A DNA stretch of 64,000 bases, taken from contig JBCBYV010000010.1 of the NCBI GenBank assembly GCA_039815685.1, positions 62,001 through 126,000 of the forward strand, written 5' to 3'. The stretch is from Thermohalobaculum sp039815685. GTDB lineage: Bacteria; Pseudomonadota; Alphaproteobacteria; Rhodobacterales; Rhodobacteraceae. A program made the translations under genes and the position numbers. The notes beneath the pieces are model-generated. The model had not been told where the DNA came from. It did not search any database and worked only from the letters and a program-made list of their open reading frames with translations. Below are positions 16,450 through 27,522 of this stretch, piece by piece. Position 1 is the first letter of the stretch. Every line of letters begins with the position of its first letter.

Positions 16450-16621
16450 ATCTGTTTCCTCCGGCTTTTGCGAACTTTATTGCGCAAGCGTGCGGCTTGT
16501 CGGTTGGGCTGTCAATCGCCGTCCGTGTCAATCTGTGACGTATGCGTGATGGTAGCGATGGAACTGCGCCGCTGCCCCGTACATTGCCCAACCGGAAGCG
16601 GAACTCGGGAGGGAGACGACG

Positions 16622-17296
16622 ATGTGGATGCGTGCGGTGATCGGCGGCTTGGCTGCCAGCCTGATACTCGGCCTGCTTATGCCCGCCCTGGCGGATGAGC
16701 AGGACAATCGTCAGCCCGAAGGTCTTGAGTTGCTGCGCGAGGTGCAGCGTTCGAAGGAGCTCGAGCGGCGCGTCCGGCGCGAGAACCAGCGGAACGATGC
16801 CCAGTTTCGCCGCGACCGCCGTCAGGACCGGCGCGAGGTGAACCGCGACCGTCGGCAGGATCGTCGCGAGTTCAACCGCGATGGCCGCCACGACCGCCGC
16901 AACGTGAACCGCGACCGTCGAGAGGATCGCCGCGACGCGAACCGGGACCGCCGCCAGGACCGGCGGGACTTCAGCAGGGATCGGCGCGATGACCGGCGCG
17001 AGGCGAACCGCGACTGGCGTCGGAACCAGTGGCATAACGACCGCAATCGCCGGGAGCTCGAGCGCAACCGACGCGAGGCCGAACGTCAGCGGCGCGAGGC
17101 GGAGCGCGATCGTCGCCGGGTCGAACGGGAGCGGTGGCGCGACGGGCGGCAGGATCGCCGCGACTTTCGCCGGGATCGCCGCGACGACTGGCGCTCCGAT
17201 CGACGTGAGTATCGTCGGGACTGGTACGGCGACCGCGGCTATTCCGGCCGCCGATACGATGATGGCCGGGGCTTCTTCACCATCCAGATCTGGTGA
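16622..17296 (+). CDS. Exported Arg/Asp-rich protein with 11-residue tandem repeats
   Basis: A 224-residue protein not recognised as a named family. It starts with a clear signal peptide (MWMRAVIGGLAASLILGLL, cleavage expected after residue 24, ALA-DEQ). Residues 71-136 are six in-phase repeats of 11 residues, consensus R-[ED]-x-N-R-D-R-R-x-D-R, preceded by a partial copy. A further Arg/Glu-rich helix-like stretch follows (NRRELERNRREAERQRREAE). The C-terminus is Tyr/Gly/Arg-rich and ends FFTIQIW. The 11-residue period and alternating charges suggest a long charged helix in the periplasm. The reading frame is supported by the signal peptide, a GGGAGG-type RBS and the strict protein-level repeat. 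Confidence 0.72.
   Translation: MWMRAVIGGLAASLILGLLMPALADEQDNRQPEGLELLREVQRSKELERRVRRENQRNDAQFRRDRRQDRREVNRDRRQDRREFNRDGRHDRRNVNRDRREDRRDANRDRRQDRRDFSRDRRDDRREANRDWRRNQWHNDRNRRELERNRREAERQRREAERDRRRVERERWRDGRQDRRDFRRDRRDDWRSDRREYRRDWYGDRGYSGRRYDDGRGFFTIQIW
16832..17029 (+). repeat. Six tandem 33-bp coding repeats
   Basis: Six 33-bp units encode residues 71-136 of the exported Arg/Asp protein. Each unit has the form cgc-gac/gag-NNN-aac-cgc-gac-cgc-cgc-NNN-gac-cgc. The third codon of each unit (Val, Phe, Val, Ala, Phe, Ala) and the ninth vary most. The units are diverged at silent sites, so the array is not recent. Confidence 0.8.
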
Positions 17297-17308
17297 GATC
17301 GGGAGGAT

Positions 17309-17334
17309 CGCGGCGCGCATACCGGCGCGCCGCG
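17309..17334. terminator. Bidirectional hairpin between convergent genes
   Basis: A perfect 10-bp inverted repeat (CGCGGCGCGC, loop ATACCG, GCGCGCCGCG) fills the 45-bp gap between the exported repeat protein and the end of uvrA. There is no T-run on either side, so it is terminator-like rather than a classic intrinsic terminator. Confidence 0.6.
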
Positions 17335-17341
17335 GTCTCGG

Positions 17342-20221
<2,880 letters not shown>

Positions 20222-20350
20222 GCTGCCTGCCTCTGAAACCAGCCTCAGGACATAAACCATGGCGGCGCGGTTGCGAGTCGTAGAGAGTGTAAACAAAGCA
20301 TGAACGTATGACAATCGCGAAGACGGTGGGTCGAAGCGCGTTGCCGGGCC

Positions 20351-21421
20351 TCAGGCGGCGCCCCGAACTGGGGCCTGCTGCGACACTTTGGACGCCCCGC
20401 TGACCGCGAGGTGCAGAAGCCGTCTGCGCGCTTCTTGGGCAATCTGCGGACCTGGATCCTCGACCGGATAGGCGGAGAAGTCTGCATTGAAGGGCGCTTG
20501 CCCGCCGAGCCAGCGGTCGGCGAGAGCAGCGTTCGACATCGCAAACCGCTCGACAAAGCCCGCCGCCGCAGTCCGGTCGACCGGCGGTGTGCGATCCGTC
20601 TCGAACTGCGCCAGACCGGCTTCCAGCGCGTCGCGGCGTGGATCGCCCGGCAGGAGGCCAATGCCGTTCGCGTCGTTCAGGATCTCGAGGTTTGGCGTGT
20701 CGGGGCTGCTGTTGAGGCGGGGGACGGGGGCGAACTCCGCATCGTCGATCCCCGCGAGCCGGTAGAAATGCGCGACGCTGTCCTGCCCGGCTGCCGCACT
20801 GCCCTCACCGAAGGGCGCGGGTAGCACCGCATCTTCCCCGAACGCCGCCGCCCAATCTCCGAGCACTGCCGCGTAGTCGTAGAAGCGCCGCTCCTCGGCA
20901 TCGCCGAGGTCCGGAAAGCCCGGGGGAGCCGTGTGTCCGGTGCGGATGAGCTGTGCCCGGCGGCGGAGTGCGAGTACGTCCTGGCGGAGCAGGAAAGCGA
21001 TGACCCGAAACCGCGCGAAGGACGGGCGCAGCAGTGCGCCAAGCGTCTCGATCGCCTCCCTCGGCAGCCGTTGCAGGTCCTCGCTCGAGATCAGCACGGT
21101 GTGGTGGGCCGCGGCGAGCTGGCCGAGGCGGGCAGCGATCTCCGCCCGGTAAGCGCCATGCGCCGCGGCATCGCCGGCGAAGGCGTTGCCCTCCATCGCC
21201 GCATCTACGCTGTCCGCGGGCAGGGCAGCGGCGGCAAGAAGCTTGTGGTTGCGATGGCCGAGAAACTCGGGCCAGGCGATCCGAGCCGCCGCCAATCGCT
21301 CCCGATTTGCATAAAGCGATTCTTGGATCGAGGTCGTACCCGTCTTTTCCGCCCCGATATGGAGGATGCAGAGCGGCCCATCCGTCTCAGCAGGCGTCAC
21401 GGCAGCCTCCTCGCTACGCAT
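20351..21421 (-). CDS. Sulfotransferase-like protein
   Basis: A 356-residue protein beginning with a 5'-phosphosulfate-binding-type loop, CILHIGAEKTGTTSIQ, at about residues 17-32. A likely 3'-phosphate-binding segment follows (VLISSEDLQRL and RVIAFLLRQDVLALRRRAQ). Such proteins transfer sulfate from PAPS to carbohydrates or small molecules; several families with this loop remain uncharacterised. A second, shorter-related gene with the same loop (CILHVGIHKTGSTSIQ) lies at 39887. It stands between uvrA and ssb, where no sulfation genes are expected, so it is probably an insertion into a housekeeping block. The acceptor is unknown. Confidence 0.72.
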   Translation of the reverse strand: MRSEEAAVTPAETDGPLCILHIGAEKTGTTSIQESLYANRERLAAARIAWPEFLGHRNHKLLAAAALPADSVDAAMEGNAFAGDAAAHGAYRAEIAARLGQLAAAHHTVLISSEDLQRLPREAIETLGALLRPSFARFRVIAFLLRQDVLALRRRAQLIRTGHTAPPGFPDLGDAEERRFYDYAAVLGDWAAAFGEDAVLPAPFGEGSAAAGQDSVAHFYRLAGIDDAEFAPVPRLNSSPDTPNLEILNDANGIGLLPGDPRRDALEAGLAQFETDRTPPVDRTAAAGFVERFAMSNAALADRWLGGQAPFNADFSAYPVEDPGPQIAQEARRRLLHLAVSGASKVSQQAPVRGAA

Positions 21422-21456
21422 TCACGCTGGTTTTCGTGGATTGCGGTTAGGAAAAG

Positions 21457-21741
21457 GTGGAAACTACGGCCCGTGGGGATCGGAGAACTTTGGGGGCATT
21501 GATGCAGGGCGGCATGGGACGGCACGGACCGGCGCTTCTCTATGGGGGCGCGGGTTTGGTGGGTGGCGTGATCGCGGTCCTGATCGGGCCGACGCTGGGC
21601 CTCGATGACGGCCCGGATGCCTGGCTGACCCCGCTGCTCTCGGGCGGCGTCGGCTATGCCTATGGCTGGTACTCGACCCGCCCGGCCCCGAGCGAAGAGC
21701 CTGAGCGAGCCGGAGAGGACATCGACCCGGAGGAGCGCTGA
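21457..21741 (+). CDS. Small hypothetical membrane protein
   Basis: A 94-residue product from GTG 21457, which has AGG five bases upstream; ATG 21502 (79 residues) with a G-rich upstream run is an equally plausible start. The sequence holds two hydrophobic Gly-rich segments, LLYGGAGLVGGVIAVLIG and WLTPLLSGGVGYAYGWY, then an acidic tail SEEPERAGEDIDPEER. This fits a small inner-membrane protein with two helices. It is divergent from the sulfotransferase-like gene and 104 bp upstream of ssb. Not assigned to a family. Confidence 0.6.
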   Translation: METTARGDRRTLGALMQGGMGRHGPALLYGGAGLVGGVIAVLIGPTLGLDDGPDAWLTPLLSGGVGYAYGWYSTRPAPSEEPERAGEDIDPEER

Positions 21742-21845
21742 CGCCACCTCCGCACGTCCGGCGCGCCGGCTTGACGATCCGCAATTGCCAGCGCGGCGCG
21801 CATCGCTAAGGTGGCGCCTCCAGACCGATTGGGGAGGGAGGCGGC

Positions 21846-22379
21846 ATGGCCGGCAGCGTCAACAAGGTGATCATCATCGGCAATCTCGGCGCCGATCCGG
21901 AGGTGCGTAGCTTCCAGAATGGCGGCCAGGTCTGCAACCTCTCGGTCGCGACCTCCGAGCGCTGGCGCGACAAGCAGTCGGGCGAGATGCGCGAGCGGAC
22001 GGAATGGCACCGAGTGGCGATCTTCAACGAGGCGCTGGTGCGCAACGCCCAGCAGTTCCTCAAGAAGGGCTCGAAGGTCTATATCGAGGGTCAGCTTGAG
22101 ACCCGGAAATGGCAGGACCAGTCCGGCCAGGACCGCTACTCGACGGAAGTCGTGCTGCGCCCCTACCGCGGTGAACTCACCTTCCTCGACGGCCGTGAGG
22201 GCGCGGGTGGCGGCGGCGACTTCGGCGGCGGCCGGGGCGGTGGCGATTTCGGCGGCGGGCCCGGCGGCTCGTCTGGCGGCGGCATGGGCGGCGGCGGCCA
22301 TGGTGGCGGTTCGGGCGGTGGTCCCGGTGGCGGCCGGGGCGGCTTCGGCAGCGAACTCGACGACGAGATCCCCTTCTGA
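21846..22379 (+). CDS. ssb: Single-stranded DNA-binding protein
   Basis: A 177-residue SSB that coats single-stranded DNA and recruits repair and replication proteins. The OB fold occupies residues 1-115 (MAGSVNKVIIIGNLGADPE, WRDKQSGE, TEWHRVAIF, KKGSKVYIEGQLETRKWQD). A Gly-rich linker of about 50 residues follows, then the conserved acidic tip DDEIPF that binds partner proteins. An RBS (GGGAGGGAGG) lies just upstream of ATG 21846. The stop overlaps the next start by one base (TGATG), so it is coupled to the DUF3144 gene. Confidence 0.98.
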   Translation: MAGSVNKVIIIGNLGADPEVRSFQNGGQVCNLSVATSERWRDKQSGEMRERTEWHRVAIFNEALVRNAQQFLKKGSKVYIEGQLETRKWQDQSGQDRYSTEVVLRPYRGELTFLDGREGAGGGGDFGGGRGGGDFGGGPGGSSGGGMGGGGHGGGSGGGPGGGRGGFGSELDDEIPF

Positions 22380-22672
22380 TGCCTGACGACCCGCTCAAGA
22401 AGGGCGTGGATATGACGGCGGAGGAGAGTGCGTCCTTCTTCGCCATGGCCGACAAGTTCCTTTCGGTCGCCAATGGCGCGGTCGAGGGCGAGAAACCCTC
22501 CCGCATCTCAGCCGCCTTCATGTTCGCCTGCGCCCGCTTCAACGCCTTCGCCGCCCAGGCCCAGGGCGTGCCCGCCGGCGAGGTGGACGAAGAGACGGTC
22601 GAGTACTTCACGCGGGAATACGAAAAGATGCTGCGCGAGAATCTGAGGCAGCGTCTTGTCTCGAAGAGCTGA
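22379..22672 (+). CDS. DUF3144 family protein
   Basis: A 97-residue protein with the DUF3144 pattern: FFAMADKFLSVAN near residue 20, then RISAAFMFACARFNAFAAQA and a predicted helical C-terminus (YFTREYEKMLRENL). No function is established for the family. It is translationally coupled to ssb by a TGATG overlap, which suggests co-expression with SSB. Soluble and largely helical by composition. Confidence 0.82.
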   Translation: MPDDPLKKGVDMTAEESASFFAMADKFLSVANGAVEGEKPSRISAAFMFACARFNAFAAQAQGVPAGEVDEETVEYFTREYEKMLRENLRQRLVSKS

Positions 22673-22812
22673 GCGGGCGATCGCCCAAAGCGCTGCGGTT
22701 CGACGCTCATCCGGCCGCAATATCTGGGCCACAGATTGCATCCCGGGCGGGCCGCGGAATATACTCTCACCGTTCGAAGTAGCGAGGCGCAGGACGCGCC
22801 GGGGGCCCCCTT

Positions 22813-25623
22813 TTGAGCGAGCAAGACGACACGCCGCAGCCCGAGGATGCGATGACCGATGCCGCGGGCGGCGGTGCTGGAAACGGGGGCGGTGACGGCA
22901 ACGGCGACGGCGGCGATGGTGCCGGTTCCGGCGGCCCGATGATGCCTCATGACGGCCCGACCATCACGGTCGAGGACGAGATGAAGCGCAGCTACATCGA
23001 ATACGCCATGAGCGTGATCGTGAGCCGCGCGCTGCCGGACTTGCGAGATGGGCTGAAGCCCGTGCACCGCCGCATTCTCTACGCCATGCATGAGGCCGGG
23101 AACACGCATGACAAGGCGTACCGGAAGGCGGCGCGCACGGTCGGTGACGTCATCGGTAAGTACCACCCCCATGGCGACAGCGCGGTCTACGACGCTCTGG
23201 TCCGCATGGCGCAGGAGTTCTCCATGCGCCTGCCGCTGCTGGACGGTCAGGGCAATTTCGGCTCGATGGACGGCGATGCACCCGCGGCCATGCGATACAC
23301 CGAAGTGCGCATGGAGAAGGTGGCGACGACGCTCCTCGAGGATATCGACCGGGACACGGTCGATTTCGTGCCGAACTATGACGGGCAGGATCTGGAGCCG
23401 GTCGTCCTGCCGGCCCGTTTCCCCAACCTGCTGGTCAACGGCGCGGGCGGCATTGCCGTCGGCATGGCGACGAATATCCCGCCGCACAATCTGGGCGAGG
23501 TGATCGACGCGACGCTGGCGCTGATCGACGATCCGGAGACGGATCTCGAAACGCTGATGGAGCTGATCCCGGCACCCGACTTCCCCACCGGCGGCATCAT
23601 CCTGGGCCGGGCGGGGACGCTCAAGGCCTATATGACCGGGCGGGGCAGCGTGATCCTGCGCGCGCGCATCGACGAGAAGGAGGTGGAGGCGGCAGGCCGC
23701 CCCCGCATCGTCGTCACCGAGATCCCGTATCAGGTGAACAAGTCCACGCTCGTTGAGCGGATCGCGGAGCTCGCGAAGGAAAAGCGGGTCGAAGGCCTGG
23801 CGCATATCCAGGACGAGAGCGACCGGTTCGGCGTGCGCATCGTCATCGACCTGAAGCGCGATGCGACGCGCGATGTGGTGCTGAACCAGCTCTACCGCTT
23901 CACGGCGCTGCAGACCTCCTTTGGCTGCAACATGTTGGCGCTCAACGGCGGCAAGCCCGAGCAGTTCGACCTTATCACCTTCCTCAAGGCCTTCATCGCC
24001 TTCCGCGAGGAGGTGATCGCCCGGCGCACCGCTCACCTCCTGATGAAGGCGCGGGAGCGGGCGCATCTGCTGTCAGGCCTCGTCGTCGCAGTCTCGAACG
24101 TGGACGAGGTGGTGATGACGATCCGCTCCTCGCCCGATCCCGCCACGGCGCGGGAGCGGCTGAAGGAACGTCGCTGGCCCGCGGAGGATATCGCCGAATA
24201 CATCCGGCTGGTGGACGACCCGAACCACACGCTGAACGAGGACGGCACCTACAACCTCTCCGATCCGCAGGCCCGCGCGATCCTCGATCTCCGCCTCCAG
24301 CGTCTCACGGCCATGGGCGTGAAGGAGATCGGTGACGAGCTGGCGGAGCTGGCCGAAAAGATCACTGACTATCTCGACATCCTGCGCTCGCGCGAGCGGA
24401 TCATGCAGATCATCCGGGACGAGCTTCGGGCGGTGAAGGAAGGCTTCGCCACGCCTCGCCGCACGGAGATCGTGGAGTGGGAAGGGGACCTCGAGGACGA
24501 GGACCTTATCGAGCGCGAGGACATGGTCGTCACCATCACGCATGGTGGCTACATTAAGCGCACGCCGTTGTCGGAGTTCCGCAGCCAGGCGCGGGGCGGC
24601 AAGGGCCTCGCCGGCATGGCGATGAAGGACGACGACTTCGTCAGCCGCCTCTTCGTCGCCAACACGCACACGCCGCTCCTGATCTTCACGACGAGCGGGA
24701 TCGTCTACAAGCTGAAGACTTGGCGCCTGCCGCTTGGCGGGCGGAACGCGCGGGGCAAGGCGCTGGTGAACATCCTGCCGATCGAGGCGGGGGTCGGCAT
24801 CGCCGCGATCATGCCGGTGGACCGGGCGGAGGAGGAGTGGGACGACCTGCAGATCGTCTTCGCCACCTCCGAAGGGGATGTCCGGCGCAACCAGCTCGGC
24901 GACTTCACCAACGTGAAGGCGAACGGCAAGATTGCAATGAAGCTGCCGGAGGATGTGCGCCTTATTGGCGCGCAGATCTGCGATGAGAGCTTCGACTTCA
25001 TGCTCGTGACCTCGAACGGCCGGGCGATCCGGTTCCCTGTCACCGAGGTGCGCGTCTTCAAGGGGCGCGATTCGACCGGCGTGCGCGGCATGAAGCTCGC
25101 ATCGGGGGCGGAGGTCGTCTCCATGGCCGTGATCCGGCATTTCGAGGCGGAGGCGGATGAGCGCGCAGCCTACCTCAAGCTCCGTCGCGCGGTGGCCGGG
25201 GCGCCCCAGGACGCGGAGGCCGATGCGGCGGAGGCGGAGGAAGAAGGCGCGGTCGCCGATATCGCCCTGCCCGAGGGCCGTTATGCCGAGATGTCGGCGG
25301 CCGAGGACCTGATCCTCACCATCACCGAACGGGGTCTCGGCAAGCTCTCATCCAGCCACGACTACCCGGTGCGCGGGCGTGGCGGGCAGGGCGTGGCGGC
25401 CATCGACAAGGCGATGCGCGGCGGGCCGCTGACGGCGAGCTTCCCCGTAGCGGAGGACGACCAGATCATGCTGGTCACGGACAAGGGGCAGTCGATCCGC
25501 TGCCCCGTTTCTGGCATCTCCTTCCGCTCCCGCTCCGCCGGCGGCGTGAAGGTCTTCAATACCGGCGCCGACGAAAAGGTCGTGAGCGTCGCGCTGATCG
25601 CCGATCAGGGCGAGGAGGAGTAG
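22813..25623 (+). CDS. gyrA: DNA gyrase subunit A
   Basis: The breakage-reunion subunit of gyrase, 936 residues counted from TTG 22813. ATG 22852, which has GAGG nearby and starts MTDAAGG, is a good alternative. A Gly-rich N-terminal extension precedes the conserved start GPTITVEDEMKRSYIEYAMSV. The quinolone-resistance segment HPHGDSAVYDALVRM keeps Ser and Asp at the positions equal to E. coli 83 and 87, so no classical resistance change is seen. The catalytic tyrosine is Tyr162 in AMRYTEVRM. The C-terminal beta-pinwheel contains the GyrA-box region (QARGGKGLAGM). An acidic insert (DAEADAAEAEEEG) interrupts the C-terminal domain. The gene is convergent with the next one and overlaps it by 19 bp. 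Confidence 0.98.
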   Translation: MSEQDDTPQPEDAMTDAAGGGAGNGGGDGNGDGGDGAGSGGPMMPHDGPTITVEDEMKRSYIEYAMSVIVSRALPDLRDGLKPVHRRILYAMHEAGNTHDKAYRKAARTVGDVIGKYHPHGDSAVYDALVRMAQEFSMRLPLLDGQGNFGSMDGDAPAAMRYTEVRMEKVATTLLEDIDRDTVDFVPNYDGQDLEPVVLPARFPNLLVNGAGGIAVGMATNIPPHNLGEVIDATLALIDDPETDLETLMELIPAPDFPTGGIILGRAGTLKAYMTGRGSVILRARIDEKEVEAAGRPRIVVTEIPYQVNKSTLVERIAELAKEKRVEGLAHIQDESDRFGVRIVIDLKRDATRDVVLNQLYRFTALQTSFGCNMLALNGGKPEQFDLITFLKAFIAFREEVIARRTAHLLMKARERAHLLSGLVVAVSNVDEVVMTIRSSPDPATARERLKERRWPAEDIAEYIRLVDDPNHTLNEDGTYNLSDPQARAILDLRLQRLTAMGVKEIGDELAELAEKITDYLDILRSRERIMQIIRDELRAVKEGFATPRRTEIVEWEGDLEDEDLIEREDMVVTITHGGYIKRTPLSEFRSQARGGKGLAGMAMKDDDFVSRLFVANTHTPLLIFTTSGIVYKLKTWRLPLGGRNARGKALVNILPIEAGVGIAAIMPVDRAEEEWDDLQIVFATSEGDVRRNQLGDFTNVKANGKIAMKLPEDVRLIGAQICDESFDFMLVTSNGRAIRFPVTEVRVFKGRDSTGVRGMKLASGAEVVSMAVIRHFEAEADERAAYLKLRRAVAGAPQDAEADAAEAEEEGAVADIALPEGRYAEMSAAEDLILTITERGLGKLSSSHDYPVRGRGGQGVAAIDKAMRGGPLTASFPVAEDDQIMLVTDKGQSIRCPVSGISFRSRSAGGVKVFNTGADEKVVSVALIADQGEEE

Positions 25624-26204
25624 CGCTCGAGCACGAAGGTGCTTCGGGTGCTCTCCGTCTCGGTGCGCGTGATCACGCGGCCGGCGAGGCGGTCGGGCGC
25701 GATCACGGTCAGGAAGAGCTCGATGGTCTCGTCATCCCCCACCCGTCCCGCACCGTATAGGCGGGGCAGGCGGTGCTGCGGGCAGGGGAGCGCGATATCG
25801 AGCCGGTGGTTCTCCGAGACGCGCGAGGCCGGGTCCGGTCGCGGCATCCAGGGTGGCGGATCGAAATCCCAGACCTCGCCCTGTTCGAAGAATAGCGGCA
25901 CCGGGTTGGCTTCTTCGCGGGTGAGGGCACGCAGGCCCCAGGGGCCGACCTCGATGATCAGCGTGCCGAGTGGCGCGGGCAGGGGGGCGCCGTCTTCAGC
26001 TGGTTCGGGCATCTGCACCCAGCGGCCGTCGAGCGCGAGGGCGACCGTGCGCCGGTACTCGTTTGGCCCGATGCTGCAGGGATCGAAGGCAAAGCCCGGG
26101 GCGGACGCTTTGTCTGCCGCATTGGCCCCGGTGGCTGCCAGGGCCGCCAGGGCGACGAGGAGCGCTGCGGCGGTTGGGCGTTCAGGCGTTCTCGGCCAAT
26201 ACAT
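25605..26204 (-). CDS. Hypothetical exported protein
   Basis: About 199 residues from ATG 26204, which lies inside the 3' end of folC, so the genes overlap by 23 bp. A signal peptide is visible (RPTAAALLVALAALAATGANA). The mature part has one early cysteine (FDPCSIGPNEYRR) and another later (ALPCPQHRLPRLYGAG), then a beta-rich C-terminus (TIELFLTVIAPDRLAGRVITRTE ... FVLERY). No family was recognised. Expression with accD-folC is likely because of the overlap. Its 3' end overlaps gyrA by 19 bp on the opposite strand. Confidence 0.65.
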   Translation of the reverse strand: MYWPRTPERPTAAALLVALAALAATGANAADKASAPGFAFDPCSIGPNEYRRTVALALDGRWVQMPEPAEDGAPLPAPLGTLIIEVGPWGLRALTREEANPVPLFFEQGEVWDFDPPPWMPRPDPASRVSENHRLDIALPCPQHRLPRLYGAGRVGDDETIELFLTVIAPDRLAGRVITRTETESTRSTFVLERYSSSP

Positions 26205-27522
26205 GACCGGCGAGATAGAGCGACCCGCAGAGGAGGACATGGTCGCCCGCGCGGAGCGCCGGCAGGAGATCCTGCAGCGCCTCACCGACGCTCTGGGCCG
26301 GGGTCGCCGACAGGCCGGCGGCGGTAAAGCGCTCGGCGAGGGTCGGCGCGGGCAGGCCCGCCGTGGCGCCTGGGATCGGCACGGCCCGGGCGCTCGCGGC
26401 GACCCTGGAGAGGGGGGCCGCGTAATCCTCCGCCGCTTTCGTATCCAGCATGCCCGTGATGAGGTGCAGGCGCGTGCCCTCGGCCACCATGGGACGGAAA
26501 TGGGCGGCGATCGCCTCGCCCGCGGCCGGGTTGTGCCCGCCGTCGAGCCACAGGGTGACGCCATCGGGCAGGGCTGCCGCAAGCGGGCCACGGGTCAGGC
26601 GCTGGAGGCGCGCGGGCCATTCCGCCCGGGTCAGCGCCGCGGTGGGCGCGCCGCGGCGAAGGGCGCGGAGGGCGGCGACGGCCGTGCCGGCATTATCGAT
26701 CTGATGGGCGCCGGGCAGGACCGGACGGGGCAGGGGCAGGCGGCCCTGATGATCCTCGAAGACGAGCCCCTCGCGGCTTCCGCGGATCTGCCAGTCCCGG
26801 CCTGCGATGTGGAGCGGGGCTCCGATCTCCCGGGCGCGCTGCTCGATCACCTTGAGGGCGTCGGGGGCCTGGGGGGCGACGATGCAGGGCACGCCGGGCT
26901 TGAGGATACCGGCCTTCTCGAACGCGATCTCGGGCAGCGTCTCACCGAGATACTGCTGATGGTCGAGGCTTACCGGGGTGATAATCGTGAGCGCCGGGCG
27001 GTCGATAACGTTCGTCGCGTCGAGCCGGCCGCCGAGCCCGACCTCGAGCAGCGTCATCTCCGCCTCCGCCCGGGCGAAGGCGAGGAGGGCTGCGACGGTC
27101 GTGATCTCGAAGAAGGTGATGGGGGCGCCGCCATTCGCGATCTCGCATTCTTCGAGAAGGGCGGCGAGGGCAGGCTCGTCGATGAGGCTGCCGGCCAGCC
27201 GGATGCGCTCATGAAAGCGGACGAGATGGGGCGAGGTGTAGGCGTGGACGCGCGCGCCTGAGCCCTCGAGCCCTGCGCGCAGCATGGCCGTCACCGAGCC
27301 CTTGCCGTTCGTGCCGGCGATGTGGACGACCGCGGGGACGCGGCGTTCGGGATGGTCGAGCCGGGCCAGGAGGTGCCAGACCCGGTCGAGCGTGAGGTCG
27401 ATGATCTTGGGGTGAAGCGTCAGCAGCCGGTCGAGGATCGCGTCGCTCACTGGTCCCGCGGGGGCGGCGCGGTCGGCGGGCTTTGCGGCGGCAAGCTCCG
27501 CCGGGGCTGGCGCGCGGTTCAC
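26182..27522 (-). CDS. folC: Bifunctional dihydrofolate synthase/folylpolyglutamate synthase
   Basis: A 446-residue Mur-ligase-fold enzyme that adds glutamate to dihydropteroate and to tetrahydrofolate. The ATP loop HIAGTNGKGSVTAM is at about 67-80. It is followed by YTSPHLVRFHERIRLAG, TFFEITTVAALLAF, EVGLGGRLDATNVI, SLDHQQYLGETLPEIAFEKAGI and LDGGHNPAAGEAI, all family hallmarks. The GTG start at 27522 overlaps the accD stop (GTGA), the common accD-folC arrangement. A 20-residue Ala/Pro-rich N-terminus is longer than usual. Confidence 0.96.
   Translation of the reverse strand: MNRAPAPAELAAAKPADRAAPAGPVSDAILDRLLTLHPKIIDLTLDRVWHLLARLDHPERRVPAVVHIAGTNGKGSVTAMLRAGLEGSGARVHAYTSPHLVRFHERIRLAGSLIDEPALAALLEECEIANGGAPITFFEITTVAALLAFARAEAEMTLLEVGLGGRLDATNVIDRPALTIITPVSLDHQQYLGETLPEIAFEKAGILKPGVPCIVAPQAPDALKVIEQRAREIGAPLHIAGRDWQIRGSREGLVFEDHQGRLPLPRPVLPGAHQIDNAGTAVAALRALRRGAPTAALTRAEWPARLQRLTRGPLAAALPDGVTLWLDGGHNPAAGEAIAAHFRPMVAEGTRLHLITGMLDTKAAEDYAAPLSRVAASARAVPIPGATAGLPAPTLAERFTAAGLSATPAQSVGEALQDLLPALRAGDHVLLCGSLYLAGHVLAENA

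Noticed and set aside
16187..17320. A hydrophobic 377-codon open frame antisense to the repeat protein
   Set aside because: Ala/Pro/Val-rich sequence mirrors the Arg/Asp repeat codons; the plus-strand frame has the signal peptide and RBS.
22177..24066. A 629-codon open frame antisense to ssb and gyrA
   Set aside because: No recognisable domain or RBS; covers two certain genes on the other strand.
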